Source: Lepidodermella squamata
Lineage: Eukaryota; Gastrotricha
NCBI GenBank assembly: GCA_047495785.1
Contig: JBLDXI010000020.1
Span: 1,922,001-1,986,000, forward strand
DNA: 64,000 nucleotides
Direction: 5' to 3'
A program made the position numbers and the translations under genes. The notes under the pieces are model-generated. The model did no database searches. It worked only from the letters and a program-made list of their open reading frames with translations, and was not told the DNA's origin. Shown here in pieces: positions 47,191-56,996 of this stretch (positions within the stretch are counted from its first letter, which is position 1; every line of letters begins with the position of its first letter).

Positions 47191-48268
47191 GTAAGTATTA
47201 AACGAAGGTAACGACGAGGGCTAAAATTTGCTTTTATACCCCTGGAATGATAATTAAATTTCCTGCCATATTTTTTCGATACAAGACAGGGCCAAAAGTG
47301 TCAGAATCTCGCAGGTCAAGCTTGATTAAATCGCAGGGTTGCAGACGACAAGAAGAGAGGAAATGAGTTGCGCCTAACGAAAATGTCCTCGGATAAGTGG
47401 TCTAATTATTAGTCTTCTGCTGACGAATGAAACGTCCATTATTTTCAATTTAAACATTCAAATAAAATTAAAAATACAAAGATTCATTGCTTTGCTGAGT
47501 TGATGCTGAGATTAATCTGTCATTTAAATTAACCTGTTTACTATGATGTTAAACTACTGACGCCAATTATGTTTCATAAAAGCAATTTTAACGAACTCTC
47601 TAAACGATACGAGGCATGAGAACGGGAATTCATATCAATGATTGCAGCATCACACGATGTTTTTGATTCCTTCAAATACCTCCAACAAAAGCAATCATAG
47701 ATTACGATATAGCATTGATATAGCGACGAACCGCCCGCTCGTGAAGTAGGGCTGGCAGGAAGCATGCTGAAAGTGGGACTGATTCACCGCTGTTCGAATA
47801 ATAGCCACGCCTTGCCTTGTCCGAAGCTAATTTCGTCGCCTACAACGGCTAAGCGGATTGGAGGTGGTGGACGTAAGCCGCTGTTCGCGGATGTCGAGGA
47901 AAGATTAGCAGCATGGGTCAGATAAGATAGAAGTCAACCGTGGAAATGACTTGCTGTGATGAAATTTGGTATTTTGAATTTTACAAAAAAAGCAAGATAC
48001 TTTCGGACGTAGGGGCGGGTGACTGATTCTTTTGGTTAATTGCCTTGCCTTCGCCTTCCTCAAAATCCGAAAGGGTATAGACGCTCAGTCTCGGGGAAGT
48101 GAAACAATCAAATCATTTTCATTTCCAAGTGCAAACTGCCAGTCGCTCTCTTTTATTTCTCGACCTTGCACATTCTATCCTTCATCATCACTCTAAACTC
48201 GACTTGGAATGCAAAGAAGATAAAGAAATATTCACTGGAACCCAATCAGATCAGGTTACCATTGCGGC
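47191..48268. other. intergenic, nothing supported
   Basis: AT-rich DNA between two minus-strand secreted-protein genes. The part next to 48269 is shared with 34990-35132, the 3' flank of the related MLRQ gene. Confidence 0.45.
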
Positions 48269-48539
48269 TTATCTTCGGCTAATTAATGTATCATCAACCG
48301 GGCTCATAAATGCATTATCTATCCGATTTTTAAAATCCCGATTTTCTCCGGATCTTGCGGCAGGTTTTTTGAGGATTTGCACCAACACGTTGCTCAAGTT
48401 TGGGTGGTTGTGATTCTGTCCGTGATGCTGGGCGCAAATCGCAAGACCAACCTATCAAGGATTCGGTAAAAAAATCGAAATTTCCAACTGTTAAAACTGT
48501 TACCAAAATTAATGCAATAATGGCGATCTGACGTAGCAT
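48269..48539 (-). CDS. MLRQ-family small secreted protein 5
   Basis: Exons 48539-48504 (MLRQIAIIALIL) and 48451-48269 give 72 aa with a 52-bp GT-AG intron (GTAACA). Exon 2 reads VGLAICAQHHGQNHNHPNLS, NVLVQILKKPAARSGENRDF, KNRIDNAF and ends LISRR. It differs from the gene at 35133-35392 by a few substitutions and a 9-nt in-frame insertion, consistent with selection on this frame. The promoter-like module (48640-48680) is intact. Predicted secreted; function unknown. Confidence 0.72.
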
Positions 48540-48639
48540 TTCTTCGCAATTTCAAAGAAAAGAAATTACTGATGAATAAAGTGGAAAAATTTATTCAATG
48601 ATAGGTAAAGAAGAATCTTCTATAATGACATTTTTCGCT

Positions 48640-48680
48640 AACGCCTCAACAATTTTAACAGCTGCGATGACGGTAGGCGA
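48640..48680 (-). promoter_or_regulatory. MLRQ promoter-like module
   Basis: CAGCTG followed by TTAAAATTGTTGAGGCGT on the minus strand, 100-140 bp upstream of the MLRQ gene at 48269-48539. The G-rich upstream part carries one extra base compared with other copies. Confidence 0.5.
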
Positions 48681-49368
48681 GAAGAAAGAAAAAACCGCTT
48701 CTTGAATTTGCAAATTCGACAATTTAGTTCCGTCTTATTGTTTGCATAGTTTAATAAGCCCATTTAATTTAAGTCAGCAAGATCTTCAGAACGCTAGCAT
48801 TTCGGTATAACCCGCCATTTGACGGTAATTCCATTTCGCCTTTGTTCTCAAGTTTGGTCAAGTTGAATACTTTACCGTAACGGCAAGACAGCAAGACCGC
48901 AGCGCCGCAAACAATACCATTCATTTTTGCAAATACACAGCAAGACTTTTTTCCATCCCTGCAGCACCTCCAGGGTCCAAGATCGCACCCCGCACTTGGG
49001 TGTCAAATGAATGACGAAATATTAGCGAACGCTGTAATTATTGAGTACATATTGAGACGTTTGAGCCGAAACCGGAAAAAGTAAGAATGCAGCCCGTCGA
49101 AGCCCGCTGCTGGTCGACTATAGAGCGAGACGTGAAAACAAGCAAAATCCCGTCCTCTCTCTGGTCTAGTGACACTGGTCTGTCCAGTAAGGCTTATTAA
49201 GGTTTCCTTTGGTGTTTCATTTTTTCAAAAAATTCATTTTTGGTTTTACACAAACAACTCTGGTGTGGTGAATAGGCGAATCTGCTGAACTTTCCAGCGT
49301 CAAACCTGACATGCCCCGTATCCACGTTTTTGGAGAGAAAAAATTCGCGACCTATCCCTTTCTAACGA

Positions 49369-50254
49369 GTTATTATAGTGCGTTCACAAACGACTTCGGA
49401 GAGGTGTCCTAAGTTTTCGGCCTCCGAAGTTTCGTAACAGGCCTCCGAAGTTGCGTAATCGCTGCCCGAAGTTTAGATTATCGTTCACAAACGCGCGCAC
49501 TGGGGACAGCGCGGCCGAAGTTTGAACAAATGGCGGCGCGCGTGTACCTAACACACGACGCGCACAAACTTCGGTTCGGAGAGCCCCAAAACTGCTCTCC
49601 GAAGTGCCTCCGAACCGAAGTTTGTGCGCGTCCGAAGTTATTATGTATAAATAAGGCCCTAGGGAAGGCTAGTTTCGAGGAAAAACTCACATAATAAGGC
49701 GAGGCGAAGCCGAGTCTTATTATGCGATTTTTCCGAGGAACTAGCCGTACCGTGGGCCTTATTAGACATATTACTCAAGGCGAAGCGTTAACCGTTCCCG
49801 ATAAAACTGCAATTTAAATGGAAAAATGTGACATAATAGGTGATTTTCTGGTGTGAAATGCGACTTTAAAAAATCAACCTTAAAACTGTACGATGAAAAC
49901 GGCATTTTTTAACGAATTTCATGCTGAAACAAGAAAACCTAACACACGACGCGCACAAACTTCGGTTCGGAGAGCCCCAAAACTGCTCTCCGAAGTGCCT
50001 CCGAACCGAAGTTTGTGCGCGTCCGAAGTTATTATGCATGCACACAGTCACTTGGCCACACTATACCAGGCGCCTCAATTAGCCTTTCCTGGCCAAACGA
50101 TCACCCTTTTATGAGCGCTACGACGCTAGTACACAAAAGAGGGCCACATTTGAGTTTTCTCGCTGGGTGATTTTTTCAGGAACAGCGGTTGTAGCCTGCC
50201 ATCTAAGCTAGGCCCTCAGCTATCCATCGGTAGTTTGTGAACGCTCTAATAACC
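49369..50254. mobile_element. foldback-type element with CTCCGAAGT repeats and hairpins
   Basis: The ends match as an inverted repeat (GTTATTATAGTGCGTTCACA left; reverse complement of the right end GTTATTAGAGCGTTCACAAA). Inside are many copies of CTCCGAAGT/CCGAAGTT in both orientations and two exact 99-bp direct repeats (49547-49645 and 49938-50036), each itself a hairpin. A further palindrome of about 130 bp (AATAAGGCCC ... GGGCCTTATT) lies between them. No coding capacity. Extensive intrastrand pairing is the main feature. Confidence 0.8.
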
Positions 50255-50715
50255 GTTTAGGGAAAGTAGCATTAAAATCCAGGAAATAATACTTGCCATT
50301 CTCGAAAAAGAATATATTCCTTCCTATTACTTCCTCCGCGAGCGAAGCGAGCTTAATTACGACCCCCAGAAATGCAAAGGGTCGGGAGACACGCGTTTCC
50401 GTTTACGGAGGGTTGCAGTTAGAAGGGCTGTTGAAGAGCTAGCGATGAATTATAAGTGCGTAGCCAATTTTCTTCTTAGTAGCAGGGCGACGATGATTTT
50501 ACTGGTTAGCCATATTTTAGCCATGTTCGGGAAATAAACACTTGGCTTCGAATTTTCGCTTTACTTCATAATCACTTGGAACTCGAATATCATTAGTAGG
50601 AGCTGAACATTTTTAATGGAACCCAATCAGATCTTCATGTGCTGGGTTCTTGATTACTTTTGAAGGTTCCCACTGCGGCTGGTTTTTCGGGGTAACTTCA
50701 TCACTGAGTTGGTTC

Positions 50716-50919
50716 TTAATAGCATGGGCTGACAGGTTTTGGGCTCGTGAGGATTTGCACCACCACGTCATTGTTCAATTTAGGGTGGTCGTGATGGCTC
50801 TCGTGCTTGGTGCAAACGGCGAGTCCAACCTATAAAGGGATTCGGTTTACAACAATTCGAAATTTCCAACTGCTAAAACTTGCGAAAACGAATGTGATAT
50901 TGGCGATCTGATGCGGCAT
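50716..50919 (-). CDS. MLRQ-family small secreted protein 6, short, GC donor
   Basis: Exons 50919-50884 (MPHQIANITFVF) and 50829-50716 give 49 aa. Exon 2 reads VGLAVCTKHESHHDHPKLNN, DVVVQILTSPKPVSPCY and stops early compared with other members. The intron starts GCAAGT. The exon 1 hydrophobic core is weakened (Asn for Ile), so the signal peptide is poor. The promoter-like module is at 51009-51050. It may be decaying; I rate it a possible gene. Confidence 0.5.
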
Positions 50920-51008
50920 TTTTCTTAGGAGACGAGTGTAAAATATTATGTTGAATCTTCTATAATGACATTCGTAAGGCGAATTTTTTTAGCTAACGAG
51001 CTGCTCGC

Positions 51009-51050
51009 ACGCCTCAAAAATTTTAACAGCTGCGACGGCGATATAGGCGA
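51009..51050 (-). promoter_or_regulatory. MLRQ promoter-like module
   Basis: GTCGCAGCTG then TTAAAATTTTTGAGGCGT on the minus strand, 90-130 bp upstream of the MLRQ gene at 50716-50919. Confidence 0.5.
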
Positions 51051-51193
51051 GAGGAAAAACCCCTTCTTGAATTTTTACAAATTCCGCAATTTTGCGGCTT
51101 TACTCAGCCCTTTTTTGAAGAAAATATTGTGAATAATAAAAGGATCGGTTAGGTAAAATCTGCCTGAAATTTTCCAACTGCTCAAACTTATAC

Positions 51194-51229
51194 CAAAATG
51201 ATTGCAATGATGGCGATCTGACGCAGCAT
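51194..51229 (-). pseudogene. orphan MLRQ exon 1
   Basis: Twelve codons (MLRQIAIIAIIL) followed by a GTATAAG donor-like site, but no exon 2 follows before the next promoter-like module at 51050. Its own module is at 51338-51371, correctly spaced upstream. Confidence 0.7.
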
Positions 51230-51337
51230 TTCTTCACAAGCTCAAAGACCGAAGAGACGACAGTAAAATATGATGAATTATGGTAATAAAATAAAAAAGG
51301 ATCTTCTATAAGCGACATTTTTTTCTAATGAGGTGCC

Positions 51338-51371
51338 CACGCCTCAAAAATTTTAACAGCTGATGTAGTCA
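51338..51371 (-). promoter_or_regulatory. MLRQ promoter-like module of the exon-1 relic
   Basis: Diverged copy (ATCAGCTGTTAAAATTTTTG then AGGCGT on the minus strand) 110-140 bp upstream of the orphan MLRQ exon 1. Confidence 0.45.
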
Positions 51372-51586
51372 AGAGGAAAAGAACATGCAAATTGGACAAT
51401 TTTTTAGCTCTACACCCCGTCGGATCTCTTATTTCCCAAGTTTTCACGCTTAGTCACAGCGTGTTGGCTATCGCCCTAGGTAAATATGAAAAAATTGAAT
51501 TATAAATATTTTTTTGTTTTATTAATGACATTGTTACAACAGAAAATTTAAATATTAAGAAAATTTCATTTTTAAGATCAAGCTGA

Positions 51587-54500
51587 TTATTTGTCTGCTG
51601 CATCATTTTTCGTGAAAATGTCAAAAGGCGTGTCGTCGGCGAGCATGATTAAATACAGGAATAAATTGACCATGCCCGACAAAATTCCGAACGTGACCAG
51701 AAAAATGCGATCGAGAATTCTCGCAATTTCCATCCAATACTTCTGGTACTTGTGTTTACGCTCGTGCCGATTCTCAGCCGCCGTGTCACAGATCAACTGA
51801 TTCGAATCGTCATTGCCCTCCTTATCGCTTTCGGACGTGCTTGAACTGGCAGAATGCAGCCCGAGCTCATAGCCCGGCTCGTTATTGGCGTACTTCTGCC
51901 GTCTTTCATCGAAAGACTGGGCAAGGGTCGAGTGGCCGTCGGTGATGAAAACACCCGATCGCCGATGGCGCTGGTGACACGGGTCGCTGCTATGCGTGAA
52001 GTCCGAATACATGACCTGCTCGTCATTCACGGTCATGCATCGTTGATTATTATGATGATGATGATGATGATGTTGGGTTGGCTTCACGTTTTCGTAAGTT
52101 GAGGTCGGAGGCGAGGTTGGGTCGATGAACGAGCGTCGCTGGGCTCCGAAAACAGGCGACGGCTTCTTTTCGACGTTTTGAATTTTCGGACGACCCACCA
52201 GTTCACCCTCGCAGATTCGCTGGTCGAGCAGGGCCTGTTTGAAGCTTTTCACAACTCGTTCGTTGCCGTAGTTCTGAAGTAGCCAGCTCAGACATCCTGG
52301 AATCGCGTTAGGCTTGATCTGAAAATTTAATATAAACACAATTTTTTCGCCACAATTCCAACTTCCAAATCTTTATCAAGACGAATGTAATTTTTTTTAA
52401 ATAAAAAACAGCTGATTTTCTTAATTTTTCTGTTATTAATTTCTCGAAATTCGAACAAACTTTAAAGCGAAATTTAAATTTCAAAGCTGCATATGCAAAT
52501 GAGCATCTGAAATAATCATAGAGAAATAATCTATGGAAATAATTTTCCGAGGCTCAAGGCTCTAAGACATATTTCGCCAAAATGTCTCGAAATTCACGAA
52601 AAAAGCAAGAGTTACTTTGTTTACTTTCAGTTCAATTTTCAGAATTTTTCGAGCAAAGCTAATTCAAACAATAAAAAAATGTTGTTGTCTCAACTTCAAC
52701 CATACAGCGTGTCCCTTAAGTTCCGCAATTAGCAATTTTTGTAGGAAATTGAACTTTCGATTTTTAAATTCTTTTTGAAGGAAATCTTTCGAAATTAGCC
52801 GTATTCCGGGAAAATCTTCCATTTTTACCTGTGATTTGCCAAAAAAATTAAAATTTACCGGAGGATACCCGAAAAATCCCGATGGTAACTGGTTCGGTAA
52901 TTTTACGATATTTTACCTGGGACCATTTTTTCCGGATTTTGAGATACTTGGTTACTATTCTCATATGAAGATTTTTTGGCCTCTCACTTCAGCGTTTCAT
53001 CTTTAAATTTATCCTTTAAATTTAAATTTTCAAATTTTGTATTGATTTTAGAAAGATGCAATTTCGATCAAATTTAAGTTGAAAAAATTATTTCGAAAAA
53101 AATTACGTTTCGATGAGCTAGATAAGTCACAGCGACGGCCATGACCAAAGCAACGACAACTTCAATCATTGTTGTCACGACAATCATTCCTAAAATCAAA
53201 ATTCAATTAGGGTTATATTTTACGACGAATTTTATCATAAATACCTATAGCTGGTAGCATATCAGCGGTCGGAGGTAGCATTTCGTTCACAAACATCATG
53301 AAAACAACCAGAGACAGCAAAACAGTGACTTCCATATTAACCTTGTCACCACTCTCGAGCGGCAACAAAAAGCCCAAAAACGATAGAATATAGAACAGCA
53401 AACACGGGTAGATGAGGTTCAAAACGTAGAATTGCGATCGGCGTCGCAGAAAAATCGTGAAAGTCACGTCTGGGAACGTGTCATTCGGGCAGCATTCGTA
53501 ATTTACAACATTTCTCGAGACATTTATCTTGTCGACGAACCACTCTTGGTTACGTGGGTTGTAGTAGACGGCGTTGTTGTCCTTCGGATCGGGCTTCAAG
53601 TCAACCTGCCGGCCTGAATACGTCCAGCTGATTAGAACTATTTTACACTTTTGGCAATCGAATGGGAAGAAGAAGACTTGGAAGATGCATTGGCTTTTCA
53701 GAAGAATCGGAAACATCCATAGAACATCGCCGTTTGGCGACACGATTGTGTTAGTTGAGACATAGCCATTTGTCGCCTCGGCTGAATTTGCGAAAACAAT
53801 GTCTGGTACCCAGATTCTTTCGGCTGGAACTGAAATTGTAAAGGGATACACTAGTCAACTATCATTTGATTTGGTATTTATTGTCATGTATCGGTAAGTT
53901 GGACCACCCGCTGGGAGTTAGTTGGACCGATTTCTCAGGAATTTTCGCATACCTGTTGTCAATAGGAAAAGGAATAGGAATAGGAATAGGAATAGGAATA
54001 GGAATAGGAATAGGAAGATTGTTGCTTTCGGTCGATGAATAGGGTAACATTTCTTTGAGCCTGAATTCAGGTAAAAATTCGAAAGTCAGTGAATCAGGAT
54101 ACTCACAGGGCCCTAGTTGAAAACATTCCATGAGCTATAAACTCTATTATTTTGTATCACCCAATCTGGGCGATTGTTTTTCTGGTTACCTCAAAAAGGA
54201 GTTTCTATAAGTTTCAGGTCTACATATGCATCTTAGATTCCCCACACATAGTTTATATTCTAAGGAAATTGGTCATCAAGTTAAACTAACTGTAAAGAGA
54301 TTTGATTGTGTTCGACTTCCATCGCAAAAAGTTGTCCTTCCACCTTAACCGAACTGATAGCAGCGTTGAAATCGTGTGAAATTTCTCGTTCGTGTCCAAA
54401 ATGTTGTAGAGAGAAAAACCGACTCGAACCTGTAACAAATCACTAAAACCATGACATCATATTTTTGACAAAATATCCCACCTGAACAGCGACATTATCA

Positions 54501-55340
54501 TCGGAAACCGGCCGACTCGTTCGGTCGTAGTAGGTCAATAGGATATTTTTTATATCACTCTCGGACGCATTATCGTGGAAAGCTATTGGAAAAAAAAATT
54601 CAATTTTAATTTAAAAAAAACGGGAAAAATTATTGAATCCTACTTAAAACACCGCCGTCTTGAGTGAAATTTTCGAATGTAGTTTTCGTCCATCGACTCT
54701 GAGGCGGCTGGCTGTACCAGCGGTATTGGGACATATTCGGCGTTGCACTAACATCGACTTTGCCCGATATTTCCGGGGCAAGATTAGCCAGTTGCGGCGG
54801 CGGCGGTCCAGCGAACGGATTATCAGAACCAGGTTGAACTTTGATTTCGAAATCTGGAGCAACCAGCTTTTCAAACGACTGAACAACCGGCGCTACCGAT
54901 GGCTCATCCTCAGCCGCCTCCTCCTCTTCTTCCTGCGGCTCATCGGTCCCTGTCGTTTCTTCAGACACTTCAGTTGTCTCAGGAGCAGACGTTGTCGTAG
55001 TCGTCGTCGTCGTTTTCCGCGAAGATCGGCTCCTGCTAGGCGGCAAAGTCGTGAATCTCGACCCGGTCGTAGTCGCGACGCGTTTCTGAGTCGTCGAGGC
55101 GCTGATAACGTTCTTCGAACCGGAAAATTTCCCGGAATTTACGGCGATTCTCGATTCATTTTTAACGCTGCTAGTAGCTGCAACTGGTTTCGACGAAATT
55201 TTAACAGTACCCTGGCTTGGCTTTCTCGCGGTCGACGTTCGAGGCGTTGTTGACCCAATAACGCCCTTTCGACTCACAGCCGAGTCGATTGAGGCGAAGA
55301 TTAGCAGGCCGAAAATCACGAGGCGATGCGCTAACATCAT
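51587..55340 (-). CDS. nicotinic-type Cys-loop receptor subunit (alpha-like), gene 2
   Basis: Recognised exons: 55340-54644, 54582-54482, 54429 to about 54318, 53829-53245, 53189-53107, 52318-51587. Exon 1 holds a signal peptide and about 210 residues of Ser/Thr/Glu-rich extension. The next exons carry DYYD/TYYDRTSRPV, VGFSLYNILDTNEKFHTIST and RLRWKDNFLRW of the ligand-binding domain. The 53.8-kb exon has IWVPDIVFANS, the Cys-loop (QC, 13 residues, C), ISWTY, vicinal cysteines NYECCPND, M1 and M2 (DKVNMEVTVLLSLVVFMMF). M3, a His-rich intracellular loop and M4 (ILDRIFLVTFGILSGMVNLF) follow. The join between FLRW and VPAERIW is unresolved: homologous residues (PCEYPDSLTFEF) exist near 54100-54050, but no GT-AG pair links them in frame. 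It is a plasma-membrane channel by homology. Confidence 0.85.
53971..54016. repeat. (GGAATA)n microsatellite
   Basis: About eight copies of GGAATA lie within the unresolved intron region of the minus-strand receptor gene. Confidence 0.9.
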
Positions 55341-56105
55341 TTTATCATTATTGCCTCATTTTCCAGGTTAATTTATAGGAGGAAAAAATACTGCGCACGT
55401 GTTTTTCGCCTTGTTAAATTAGCATATTTTCTACAAGTAGGAAAAATTCGCTAAAGTGCGCGCTCAAAATTATTAAGGAGGAATTTTTATTCGCAGGAAT
55501 AATAAAATAATAAGTGATGGCTATTAGAGCGCCATTCACCTAATCCATTGGCAGAATAGTTTTTCAATGTAAAATAAGGGCCGTTTCATTATAAGATATC
55601 GATGGATATTGGCAAAACCAGTCGAGCTTATCCGTAGCAGCGCAGCCACTTAGGCATTCTTTAATCAGCATAAAAGCTAATATTTACGCGCTCGCCAACA
55701 CCGTCTGCACTGGCACTGGTAGTAGTCGTAGTGGTGGTGGTAAGATGATCAGAATCATTAGAATTGCCTAGAACACTTTAATAGCAATAGAAGTATGTGC
55801 GATTGTGCTGCTGCTGCTGGTTGTGGTGGCTCTGTAGAAAAAATATATAATATATCAGCGGAAATGTGTGTAAACACTTTTTACTAATAATTCATCGCCT
55901 TCTTCATTCTTCCCTCTGATTTCAATCGCGCTGCATTTATTTATTTATTTCCTATAGTCTGTTGGTTCAACGATGACGGTAGGGCATAATATAGGCTATA
56001 CTACTAATTAATTTCGCCTCATTAAACTCTCCGGTCAACTCAATTATCGCAATATAAAACAGACAAATTCAAATTTATTCACAGAAATGCATATAAAAGT
56101 CTAAA
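55341..56105. other. intergenic, nothing supported
   Basis: Between the receptor start and the 3' end of the acidic/basic peptide gene. It contains the empty retroelement target site at about 55986. Confidence 0.5.
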
Positions 56106-56366
56106 CTAAGAGCGAAATAAAAATATTTTTCGGCCGGATCGTTTGCTTGGGATTGCTCGCGCGAAAATCGAGGACGCTCCAAGATCGGCTCCAGGATCAG
56201 CCTGCGGGACGTAGCCGTCGTCCTCCTCGCTGACTCTTATAGGCAAAGATTTCTCCGAATTGTCTTCATAGTCTTCGTATTCCATGTCATCATAAGAGCA
56301 GTAAGCGGGATGAATTGCAATGAACGAGAACAAAAATAAAACCGTTAATAAAATGGAAAAATGCAT
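56106..56366 (-). CDS. secreted acidic/basic small peptide precursor, gene A copy 1
   Basis: Single exon of 86 aa. The start MHFSILLTVLFLFSFIAIHPAYC is chosen because it opens a signal peptide; the same frame is open upstream without one. An acidic Tyr/Asp/Glu stretch (SYDDMEYEDYEDNSEKS) precedes SEEDDGYVPQADPGADLG, and a short basic C-terminus follows (SIFARAIPSKRSGRKIFLF). The neighbouring truncated gene at 56760-56996 encodes SEEDDGYVPQADTGVDFG and another basic C-terminus, so the two are paralogues. The layout (signal, acidic spacer, cationic tail) is that of many peptide precursors, but I see no proof of processing. A copy with no differences seen by eye is at 63387-63647. Confidence 0.75.
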   Translation of the reverse strand: MHFSILLTVLFLFSFIAIHPAYCSYDDMEYEDYEDNSEKSLPIRVSEEDDGYVPQADPGADLGASSIFARAIPSKRSGRKIFLFRS

Positions 56367-56759
56367 TTTTTTCGACAAAAACCTTCGCAAAAAACTGGCT
56401 AAAGTGACCTTGAAATGAGAGTGCCAGCGATGTCTAAACTTCAGGTGACCACGCATTATTAAAACTATACCCGCGAGAGTCATAAAAACGTAGAAAAACA
56501 GGGATATTGGGGAACTGTCCACCTGTAAATGAAACCTCGGGAGAGGTAATGACGGTAGCCTTTTCTTAATTTTATGCATAGGTACAAAGTAATTGAAAAA
56601 GGGATGGCTCTTCTGAAGCCCACTGAAATTTTCAAAAAGAATGGTCAGGAGTCAGGAAAATTACCCAGAAAGGCTGGTGACCAAAATTTTCTCTAAATTT
56701 ATTTTATTTTTCAAAAAAAAAACGATCACAATTTTGCCGAATTTTGAGCAGCGGAGTTA

Positions 56760-56996
56760 TTATACATTGCCTTTGAAGATGTTTCTGAAGCGATTGCGCG
56801 GATTGTTAGGGGCGAAAATTGAAAATATTCCGAAGTCGACACCTGTATCGGCTTGTGGCACGTAGCCATCATCTTCCTCACTTACAGCGACAGGCTTCAA
56901 ACTGTTGTTGTTGACGTCGTCTTCGTAGCTAGGGTCATCGTCGTAATAATATTCCGAATCATCTTCCTTATCATCAGCAGCCGAAATTAGGTAGTA
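56760..56996 (-). pseudogene. gene B, truncated paralogue of gene A
   Basis: The minus frame reads YYLISAADDKEDDSEYYYDD, then SEEDDGYVPQADTGVDFGIF, and ends in the basic tail FAPNNPRNRFRNIFKGNV. It is homologous to gene A from the signal-peptide end onward. The N-terminal part of the signal peptide and the start codon are missing: at about 56990-57000 the sequence switches to the retroelement pol gene. It is broken in this assembly whether by rearrangement or misjoining. Confidence 0.78.

Noticed and set aside
48099-48413. Plus-strand 104-aa ORF and its copy at 34981-35268
   Set aside because: Conservation between two recent duplicates is uninformative about strand. More distant MLRQ members agree only with the minus-strand frame.
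53862-54131. 89-aa minus ORF with a Pro-Ile repeat in the receptor gene
   Set aside because: The repeat is a (GGAATA)n microsatellite in a probable intron. Joining this stretch to the neighbouring exon breaks the frame.
55986-56719. The 734-bp direct repeat as the LTR pair of the retroelement
   Set aside because: It contains a signal-peptide gene on the minus strand, does not start with TG, and a better LTR (62971-63266, TGTAA/TTACA ends, TATA box) lies directly before the second copy. The left copy is followed by gene B, not by a primer-binding site or gag.
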